A stretch of DNA of 21,224 bases, from the NCBI GenBank assembly GCA_016650185.1, contig JAENWE010000021.1, positions 1-21,224 of the forward strand, given 5' to 3'. Below, piece by piece: positions 15,330 to 21,224 of the stretch; position 1 is the first letter of the stretch; every line of letters begins with the position of its first letter. The notes under the pieces were generated by a model. It searched no databases, was not told where the DNA came from, and saw nothing but the letters and a program-made list of their open reading frames with translations. The position numbers and the translations under genes are program-made. The stretch is from Vicinamibacteria bacterium (lineage in GTDB: Bacteria > Acidobacteriota > Vicinamibacteria > Fen-336 > JAGNNV01).

Positions 15330-16106
15330 CTAGCGCGGAAACCCCCTCAGCTTCTCGGCGGCCTGCAGGCCCGACGACCCGGTCGGATCCTTCTTGACCA
15401 CCTGCTCGAATGCCGCCCGCGCGTCCTGGAAGCGGCCGACGCGGAGGTAGGCCTCCCCAAGCGAGAGTTGGACCACGGTGTTGCCCTCGGTCTCTTTCAG
15501 CCCGGCCTCAAGTCGGACGATGGCGTTCTCCGGTTGGCCTGTGATGATAAGGACATCGGCCATGCTCACATAGGGCGCAGCCAGTGACTTGTTCCTGTTC
15601 TGGGCAGCCTGGAACCAGGTCATCGCCTCCGCGTATTCCCTCTCCTCGAAAAAAGCCTGGCCGAGGTTCCAGGCCGTGAGTTCGGGGGTCGGGCACTGAG
15701 GATCGGCAAAAGCGCGGGCGAGTTCAGCCTTGCCGTCGGTTCTCTTGCCCAGTCGCAACAAAGCGATGCCAAGGTCGTTTCGGGCGTCGACGTAGTCAGG
15801 ATTCAACTCCAGTGATTTCTGAGCGGCTTCCGCCGCCTTCTTCAGATTACCGTTACGGCAGCCGGAGTCCGCGGGCTTGCAGCGGTCAGCCAACTGCGAG
15901 TAGGCAACCCCGAGGCCTTTCAGGTAGAAGGCGTTCGTGGGATCCTTCTTGAGGGCCTGTTGAATCTCGACGAGGGCTCGATCCGGAAAGCCATCGCGAA
16001 TCATGCGCACACCGGCGCCAAAGCGGATCTCTGCATCCGGATCCTGAGCCTGGACCGGTGATGTGAGGATGAGAAGTACGACTGATCCGGCTACTTTTCT
16101 CAGCAT
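15330..16106 (-). CDS. Exported TPR protein, PilF/PilW-like repeat pattern
   Basis: The 258-residue protein has a signal peptide (MLRKVAGSVVLLILTSPVQA, cleavage near Q21) without a lipobox cysteine. The rest is a run of tetratricopeptide repeats: FPDRALVEIQQALKKDPTN (40-58), NLKKAAEAAQKSLELNPDYV, DLGIALLRLGKRTDGKAELA and REYAEAMTWFQAA, plus a C-terminal GRFQDARAAFEQVVKKDPT. The stretch DPQCPTPELTAWNLGQAFF (135-153) recalls the Cys-containing repeat of the type IV pilus pilotin PilF/PilW, but that protein is normally a lipoprotein, so identity is uncertain. C75 and C83 could form a disulphide. A strong ribosome site (AGGAG, 5 bases before ATG) is present. It follows the HD-GYP gene by 62 bases. 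Confidence 0.85.
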   Translation of the reverse strand: MLRKVAGSVVLLILTSPVQAQDPDAEIRFGAGVRMIRDGFPDRALVEIQQALKKDPTNAFYLKGLGVAYSQLADRCKPADSGCRNGNLKKAAEAAQKSLELNPDYVDARNDLGIALLRLGKRTDGKAELARAFADPQCPTPELTAWNLGQAFFEEREYAEAMTWFQAAQNRNKSLAAPYVSMADVLIITGQPENAIVRLEAGLKETEGNTVVQLSLGEAYLRVGRFQDARAAFEQVVKKDPTGSSGLQAAEKLRGFPR

Positions 16107-16168
16107 GAAGGCTCCTGTGGAGATGGATGCGACAGACGCGGAGAGGCCCCTGGCGACCGAACGGATCT

Positions 16169-17992
16169 TCAGGAGACGCTCTTCAGCGGAGGCCCGTCAC
16201 GACGGGCCGCGAGCGCGGCCACTCGAGCCTTGGCGCTGGTGAGTTCTCCTGAGGCCACGGCACGAGCCATGGCGTCCACGCATTGTGGATCGAACTTCTT
16301 GCCGGAGAGAAACTGCAGCCGGGCCACCGAGGCCTCGAAAGTCATGGCCTTCGAATAGGGGCGGTCCGTGGTCATGGCATCGAAGGCATCGGCGACGCTC
16401 ACCATTCGCCCCAGGAGAGGAATCTCATCTCCTTTGAGCCCATCCGGGTAACCACTGCCGTCGACATTCTCGTGGTGCATGAGGCCCGGCCCGGCCAGGG
16501 CCTTGAGCTTTGGCACGGCCTCGAGAATCTGCGCGCCCTTGGTGGGATGCTGCTTCATGATCTCGTACTCATCGTCGGTCAGCGCCGAGGGCTTGCGGAG
16601 AATCCGATCCTCGATTCCGATCTTGCCGACATCGTGTATGAGTCCGGCCAGATGGACGTTCTCAATTTCGGTCTCCGACATGCCGAGTTCCCTGGCCACG
16701 AGAGTGGAGTAGTAGGCCACTCTCTCCGAATGGCCGCGGGTGTAGGGATCCTTGGCGTCGATGGCGTTCGCCAGCATTCGGATGGTGCCGATGAACAATT
16801 CACGGTTCGTTTGGGCGGCCTCGAGGATTTCCGCCACCGCACGCTCGATGCGCTCGCCCATGATGTTGAAGGTGTCGGCGAGCACCCCCACCTCATTGCG
16901 CGCGGTCACGCGCACCCGGGTCTTGAAGTCGCCGCGCGCGAGCTGGAGCGCCGCATCGCGCAGGGTCCGGATCGGGCGGGTGAGTTCGCCGGAGAGCCAA
17001 AAGCCGAGGCTGAGGGCGAAGAGGCTCACCAGGCCCACCACCAGGGCGGAATTGCGCCGCATGGCGTTGGCCCCTGCGTAGGCCTTCTCCTCGTCGATCT
17101 GGGCGATCACGCCCCAGCCGGAGTCATCCGCGACGCGCACGAACGTGGCCAGCATGTTCCTGACCCCGCCCGCGTTGTCCTTGATGGTGAAGGGCATGGA
17201 CGCGGCGGCGCGCCCGCCTGCCGACACGAACTCCCTCACGATGTCAATATCGTTGAGATCCGTTCCGGTGGACGCGAACTTAGGATCGGAATGGGCGACC
17301 AGTCGCCCTTCCGCGCTGACCACGTAGACATCCAGCAGGCCGCCCTCGCCCGACTGCCGAGTGAGGCGGACAATGGGCTCGAGGGTGGTGATCGCGATAA
17401 CCACCGCCTGGGCCGGGCCGTGGGCGGTCAGCACCGGCTCGGCCGAAATCACCACCGGCTCCGCGATCGTGGTGGACCACTGGGGGGCCGTGGTCGTGCT
17501 TTCCCCTTTGAGGCCCGCCGCAAATGCTCGCTGGATCCCCTGGTTCAACGCGGCCTCCGGCAGCGCCAGGCCGGAACGAGCGCCGAAACCTCTCCGGTCG
17601 ACCACATTCACCGAGACGAGAGAGCTCGCGTCGCCCGGGAAAGCCTCGAGAGTTCGGGTGGCCCCCAGGCTGTCTATCCGTTTCCGGTAATCGGCGGGAG
17701 CATCGATGGCGAGGCTCGTGGCCAGAGTGTGGACGATCGTGGTCGTGGTCGCGCGGAACTGGGCGACCGATTCGGAGAGATGACGAACTTTGGCGATTTG
17801 GAGAGAACGCTGGTCGAGCTCGAGATCGGCGCGGGCCTGGTTGACGAGGTAGCGCGACGTGAGCACCAGGGGCAGGAACGCGGTCAGGAAGAGGAGACCA
17901 AGAAGGGCTGAGAGGATGGAACCGCGCGACTTACCGCTCTCAATCCGCTGGAGCGCTTCGATCGGCTCGGTGCTGGGCATTAGTTCAGACAA
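16169..17992 (-). CDS. Cache-HAMP-HD-GYP cyclic-di-GMP phosphodiesterase
   Basis: The 607-residue membrane sensor is predicted to hydrolyse c-di-GMP in response to an external ligand. TM1 (about 25-48) and TM2 (314-334) flank a periplasmic dCache-like domain (50-305, with DVYVVSAEGRLVAHSDP and GWGVIAQID). A HAMP linker (335-388) follows, then HD-GYP (about 395-585). Catalytic signs are complete: H421 (RGHSERV), HDVGKIG (453-459), H482, HHENVDGSGYPDG (506-518) and D535 (VADAFDA). TTG at 17992 or ATG at 17980 may be the start; neither has a clear Shine-Dalgarno sequence. It lies 24 bases after the FHA-cyclase gene, so the two are probably co-transcribed, linking cAMP production and c-di-GMP turnover. 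Confidence 0.95.
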   Translation of the reverse strand: MSELMPSTEPIEALQRIESGKSRGSILSALLGLLFLTAFLPLVLTSRYLVNQARADLELDQRSLQIAKVRHLSESVAQFRATTTTIVHTLATSLAIDAPADYRKRIDSLGATRTLEAFPGDASSLVSVNVVDRRGFGARSGLALPEAALNQGIQRAFAAGLKGESTTTAPQWSTTIAEPVVISAEPVLTAHGPAQAVVIAITTLEPIVRLTRQSGEGGLLDVYVVSAEGRLVAHSDPKFASTGTDLNDIDIVREFVSAGGRAAASMPFTIKDNAGGVRNMLATFVRVADDSGWGVIAQIDEEKAYAGANAMRRNSALVVGLVSLFALSLGFWLSGELTRPIRTLRDAALQLARGDFKTRVRVTARNEVGVLADTFNIMGERIERAVAEILEAAQTNRELFIGTIRMLANAIDAKDPYTRGHSERVAYYSTLVARELGMSETEIENVHLAGLIHDVGKIGIEDRILRKPSALTDDEYEIMKQHPTKGAQILEAVPKLKALAGPGLMHHENVDGSGYPDGLKGDEIPLLGRMVSVADAFDAMTTDRPYSKAMTFEASVARLQFLSGKKFDPQCVDAMARAVASGELTSAKARVAALAARRDGPPLKSVS

Positions 17993-18016
17993 ACGGGCGG
18001 CCGCCGGGCCCCGAGG

Positions 18017-19675
18017 CTATGTCCCCAGATTCGAGACGTTCACCGTACTGGTGGCGGGGGCGGCGGTGGATCGTCCGCCCAAGACCTCATGCACGATGAC
18101 CTTGTTCTCCTTGCCCTTGAGCGAGAATTCACCCATCGGGCGCAGGTTGAACTGACCCTCGACCGCGGCGAAGGTATTCGGACCGATCACAATGAGGCCG
18201 GGTTTCGCCACCGAGCTCTCGAGACGGGAGGCCGTGTTCACCGCGTCGCCGAGCACAGTGTATTCGCGCTTGTTGACCGAGCCGATTTCGCCGGCGACCG
18301 CCTTCCCGGAATTGATGCCGATCCGGATCTGCAGGGGGGGGCTGCCCTTTCGGTCGGCGTTGAATTCGGCCAGCCGGTCTCTCATCTCGATGGCCGTCTT
18401 CACCGCGCGGGCCGCGTGATCGGGCATGTCGAGAGGGGCGCCGAAGACGGCCATGATGGCGTCGCCGATGTACTTGTCCAGGGTGCCTTCAAACAAGAAG
18501 ATCGCGTCCGTCATGCGCGAGAGGTAGTCGTTCAGAATCAGGGCGATCGCCGAGGGGGTCAGCCTCTCGGAGAGACTGGTGAAACCGACGATGTCCGCAA
18601 AGAGAACCGTGACCTCCCGGACCTCCGGCTCGCCGAGTTCGAACCCCTTGGAATCGTGGGTCGCGAGAATCCGGCTCGCCACCTGAGGCGACAGGAAACG
18701 GCCCAGGCGCTCACGCTTCTTCTCTTCCATCGCGATCTTCTCGTTGAGACGCGACCGTTCGATGGCCACCGCGGCGAAGTTGGCCAGGGCGGAGAGCAGG
18801 TCCAGGTCGTTCTCTTTGAACGCGTTGGTGAGGGCCGAGGTGTCCAGATGGATGATCCCGATGACTTCTTCCCGGTTCCAAAGGGGCGCCACCATGGCGC
18901 TGCGGATCTGGTTGATGCGGATCGAGTCCCCGGAATTGAAGCGCGAGTCGGCCAGAGCATCGGAGGTGAGAATGGCGACCCGGTCCGAGAGAACTCTCTG
19001 GGCAATGGTCTTGGAGATCGTGATCTTGCCCCGATCATGCGACTTGTTCCGGTATTTCGTGACCTTGGCGGTCAGGCTGCTCGCGTCTTTCTCTTCGCCC
19101 GCGAGCATGAGAAAGCCACGCTCGGCCGGGATCGACTCGAACACGATGTCCATGACCTGTTGGAGGACTTCTTCCACCGGTCGTGAGGCCACGAGAGTTT
19201 CCGCCACCCGGGTCAAGACCTTGAGGATCTTGTTCGCGCGTTCGATCTCGGACACAGCTCCCGGCGCCTGGCCGGGCTTGCTGGGTTTCGACTCGACGGC
19301 GAGGAGTTTGGACAGGTCGCCCACGCTGCGGACGATGGTGCCGGAGGCCTCCAAGGGCTCGTCATCGAAGGCAACCTTCGCCTCGGCGGTCCGGCCAAAC
19401 ACGATCTCCAGACTGCCGAGCATGACCTTGTCGCCATCACGGAGGGGGGCCTGAGTCACCAGGGCGCCGTTCACCTTGGTCCCGTTCTTGGAGCCAAGAT
19501 CCATGATCTGGACGCCGCCCGGATCCGCGATCAGCTTTGCGTGCTGCCTGGAAATACCGAAGTCCTTCAGGACCACCTGGCAGTCGGGAGCCCGGCCGAG
19601 AATCAACTCGCCGGACGAAAATTCGCGGGTCTTCGGTCCGGTCTCATCAGCGTACTTGATGAAGTAGGCGGGCAA
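18017..19675 (-). CDS. FHA-GAF adenylate cyclase (class IIIb type)
   Basis: The 552-residue soluble cyclase begins with an FHA phosphothreonine-binding domain (about 1-95) that keeps its core residues GR (27-28), SRQH (42-45) and NG (64-65). A Ser/Pro/Lys-rich linker leads to a GAF domain (about 150-310) and a class III catalytic domain (about 355-535). Metal-binding D361 (LFADIVGFTS) and D405, K401 (KYIGDAIMAVFGAP), T473 and N480/R484 (YTVLGDAVNTASR) are present, predicting ATP as substrate. The FHA domain suggests control by a Ser/Thr kinase, but no kinase gene lies in the window. The start is TTG at 19675, fixed by the strong upstream AGAGGAG. It follows gpsA by 36 bases and precedes the HD-GYP gene by 24. 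Confidence 0.94.
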   Translation of the reverse strand: MPAYFIKYADETGPKTREFSSGELILGRAPDCQVVLKDFGISRQHAKLIADPGGVQIMDLGSKNGTKVNGALVTQAPLRDGDKVMLGSLEIVFGRTAEAKVAFDDEPLEASGTIVRSVGDLSKLLAVESKPSKPGQAPGAVSEIERANKILKVLTRVAETLVASRPVEEVLQQVMDIVFESIPAERGFLMLAGEEKDASSLTAKVTKYRNKSHDRGKITISKTIAQRVLSDRVAILTSDALADSRFNSGDSIRINQIRSAMVAPLWNREEVIGIIHLDTSALTNAFKENDLDLLSALANFAAVAIERSRLNEKIAMEEKKRERLGRFLSPQVASRILATHDSKGFELGEPEVREVTVLFADIVGFTSLSERLTPSAIALILNDYLSRMTDAIFLFEGTLDKYIGDAIMAVFGAPLDMPDHAARAVKTAIEMRDRLAEFNADRKGSPPLQIRIGINSGKAVAGEIGSVNKREYTVLGDAVNTASRLESSVAKPGLIVIGPNTFAAVEGQFNLRPMGEFSLKGKENKVIVHEVLGGRSTAAPATSTVNVSNLGT

Positions 19676-19683
19676 CTTCTAGG

Positions 19684-19690
19684 CTCCTCT
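19684..19690 (-). promoter_or_regulatory. Ribosome binding site that fixes a TTG start
   Basis: The minus strand reads AGAGGAG, with eight bases before the TTG at 19675. This near-perfect anti-16S match supports the rare TTG as the true start of the FHA-cyclase; the residues that follow (PAYFIKYADETG) are the expected first strand of an FHA domain. Confidence 0.7.
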
Positions 19691-19711
19691 CCAGTGGACG
19701 ACGTACGACTC

Positions 19712-20695
19712 TTAGTGTACTTCCCTTTTTAGTCTGCGCAACATGAGCGCCTCGACGGCATCTCGGGCCGCGACGCCCTGCACCAGAACTCCCCGAACCT
19801 CTCTGGCAATAGGGGTTTCCACCTGCAGGCGCTCGCCCAGCAGGCAGGCGGCAGAGGAGGTCCGGAATCCCTCCACAGTCCCGAGACTCTGCAGGACCAG
19901 GGCGGGGTCGTTCCCTTCCGCCACGAGCCGGCCGAACTGGAAGTTGCGCGACTGATTCGAACTGCAGGTCAGGACCAGATCGCCCAGCCCGGCGAGGCCG
20001 GCCACTGTCTCCGCCCGCCCCCCAGACGCCACCACCAGACGTGAGATCTCGGCGAGGCCGCGGGTGATCAGGGCGGCCCGCGTGTTCTCTCCGCACTTGA
20101 GGCCCGCCACCATGCCCGCGGCGATCGCGATGACGTTCTTCAAGGATCCGGCCATCTCTGCCCCCGGCACATCATCGGTCTCATAGACCCGGAGCCGCGG
20201 CCCGGAAAAAGCGCTCTGGACGGCTTGGGCAAAAGCGGCGTCGACGGACGCCGCCACCAGGGCAGTGGGCTGGGCCGCAATCAGTTCCCGGGCGAAGGAG
20301 GGACCAGTGAGAGCGCAGTAGGGCGATGACGGCGCCGCGGCCGCGGCGATCTGCGAGTGCAGACGAAGAGTGCGTGGATCGATGCCCTTGGCCCCGCAGA
20401 CCAGAGGGAGGCCCGGCCGCTTCGTTGCCACCATCAGAAGCGTTTCTTGAATGGCCATGGAAGGCGTGGCCAGGACCGCGAATTCAGCGCCCTCAAGACA
20501 TGAATCGATGTCGGTGGAGGCCAGCAGGCCGGGCTCGAAATCCACTCCGGGGAGGACACCGTGGTTCGAGCCCAACGGAATCTCCGCCGCTTTCTTCTCG
20601 CTACGGGTCCAGATCGAAGCCTCTCTGGCCAGGCGCTTGAGATGCACGGCCAGAGCGGTACCGAAGGCCCCACCGCCGAGAACCGCCACCTTCAT
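19712..20695 (-). CDS. gpsA: NAD(P)-dependent glycerol-3-phosphate dehydrogenase
   Basis: The 327-residue enzyme reduces dihydroxyacetone phosphate to sn-glycerol 3-phosphate, the backbone of phospholipids. The N-terminal Rossmann motif is VLGGGAFGTAL (5-15), CGAKGID (100-106) carries an active-site Lys, and GSLKNVIAIAAG (183-194) carries the catalytic Lys186. NFQFGRL and GTVEG are also family features. ATG at 20695 was chosen because it sits directly before the Rossmann strand and overlaps the plsY stop as ATGA; the frame is open 12 codons further upstream, but that stretch is plsY coding sequence. Its product feeds the adjacent acyltransferase PlsY. Confidence 0.96.
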   Translation of the reverse strand: MKVAVLGGGAFGTALAVHLKRLAREASIWTRSEKKAAEIPLGSNHGVLPGVDFEPGLLASTDIDSCLEGAEFAVLATPSMAIQETLLMVATKRPGLPLVCGAKGIDPRTLRLHSQIAAAAAPSSPYCALTGPSFARELIAAQPTALVAASVDAAFAQAVQSAFSGPRLRVYETDDVPGAEMAGSLKNVIAIAAGMVAGLKCGENTRAALITRGLAEISRLVVASGGRAETVAGLAGLGDLVLTCSSNQSRNFQFGRLVAEGNDPALVLQSLGTVEGFRTSSAACLLGERLQVETPIAREVRGVLVQGVAARDAVEALMLRRLKREVH

Positions 20696-21224
20696 CGCCT
20701 GGCTCCGAGCCGGGGCTCCGCGCCCCGCCACAATCGTCGGATGTTGGCGTGATGCTTCGCGATCACCATTCCTGCGGCCAAGAGTGCGGTCAAGGTCACC
20801 GTGTCGCCGGCCCCCAGGAGGTAGGCCGCAACGGGAAGTCCCAGACTCGCCACCATCGAGGCCAGGGATACGAACCTGAAGGCGGCGAGGGCCAAAAGGA
20901 AGAGTCCTATCGAGATGGCGAGAGCGGCTGGGGCCAGAGGAATGAAGAGGCCGGCGCCGGTGGCCACTCCTTTTCCTCCGCGGAATCCAAGCCAGACTGG
21001 GAAAAGATGACCGATCACGGCGACGAGTCCGGCCAGGCAGACCTCGGCGTCCGAAGTGGAGATGAGCCGGGCCAGTACCACCGTCACCGCTCCTTTCGAA
21101 CCATCGAGGATGAGAGCGGCCACTCCCGGAAACGCCCCCGCCGACCGCATGACATTCGTGGCGCCCACATTACCGCTGCCGACCGTTCGCACGTCCTTCA
21201 CTCCGAACAGACGAGCGACCAGGA
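20692..21224 (-). CDS. plsY: Acyl-phosphate glycerol-3-phosphate acyltransferase, N-terminus beyond window
   Basis: This integral membrane enzyme transfers an acyl group from acyl phosphate to glycerol 3-phosphate, the first step of phosphatidic acid synthesis. About 176 residues are visible. Signature loops are RTVGSGNVGATNV, FRGGKGVATGAG and the late KHHANIRRLWRG; several hydrophobic segments lie between. The GTG at 21201 is not the real start: the frame stays open to the edge and encodes LVARLFGV directly before KDVRTVGSGN, as expected for PlsY, so roughly 20-25 N-terminal residues are missing. The last four bases overlap gpsA (ATGA). A plsY-gpsA pair is common in bacteria. Confidence 0.95.
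   Translation of the reverse strand, partial: LVARLFGVKDVRTVGSGNVGATNVMRSAGAFPGVAALILDGSKGAVTVVLARLISTSDAEVCLAGLVAVIGHLFPVWLGFRGGKGVATGAGLFIPLAPAALAISIGLFLLALAAFRFVSLASMVASLGLPVAAYLLGAGDTVTLTALLAAGMVIAKHHANIRRLWRGAEPRLGARR

Noticed and set aside
16283..17911. Plus-strand open frame of 542 codons opposite the HD-GYP gene
   Set aside because: It is antisense to complete Cache, HAMP and HD-GYP motifs, with no recognisable domain of its own.
19721..19730. T-rich tract resembling a terminator tail
   Set aside because: It lies inside the 3' coding end of gpsA and is A-rich on that gene's strand, with no stem before it.

Overview
This window looks like a stretch of chromosome from a GC-rich, probably Gram-negative bacterium. 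GC is high throughout (roughly two thirds by eye), base composition is even, coding density is high, and no insertion sequence, integrase, phage gene, tRNA, rRNA or CRISPR array was seen. FHA- and GAF-linked class III cyclases, Cache/HD-GYP proteins and exported TPR proteins suggest a lineage such as Myxococcota, other former Deltaproteobacteria, Acidobacteriota or an uncultured relative. The sequence alone does not fix the phylum.

Layout from left to right. (1) At 1-166 there is a 63-bp tandem repeat, and its last copy carries a probable terminator. (2) At 189-2665, minus strand, a membrane-anchored PGRP/Amidase_2-type amidase overlaps an actin-fold (MreB/MamK-like) protein with an unusual phosphate-2 loop. 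(3) At 2750-4824, plus strand, a double-GNAT acetyltransferase is translationally coupled to an exported TPR-like protein. (4) At 4840-7278, minus strand, lies a soluble GAF-GAF-PAS adenylate cyclase with the domain order of cyanobacterial CyaB1/CyaB2. (5) A 243-bp divergent region contains two dyads. (6) At 7522-11280, plus strand, a tight three-gene set encodes an exported TPR/Ig-like/transmembrane/P-loop ATPase, a soluble paralogous ATPase with a winged-helix tail, and an 82-residue protein. (7) At 11319-21224, minus strand, a long co-directional run reads (in transcription order) plsY, gpsA, FHA-GAF-adenylate cyclase, Cache-HAMP-HD-GYP phosphodiesterase, an exported TPR protein, ftsY, ribD, ribE and ribBA.

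How the genes fit together. The housekeeping parts are phospholipid initiation (PlsY, GpsA), the signal recognition particle receptor (FtsY) and riboflavin synthesis (RibD, RibE, RibBA; RibH is not here). Between them are two class IIIb-type adenylate cyclases and one c-di-GMP phosphodiesterase, so the region is rich in nucleotide second-messenger signalling. The least familiar part is the 7522-11280 ATPase set. A predicted extracytoplasmic TPR sensor is joined through one membrane helix to a cytoplasmic STAND/AAA-like ATPase, followed at once by a soluble paralogue sharing the same entry motif and by a small protein. It faces the CyaB-like cyclase across a shared control region. This is the best candidate here for an undescribed system, but its function is inferred from architecture only.
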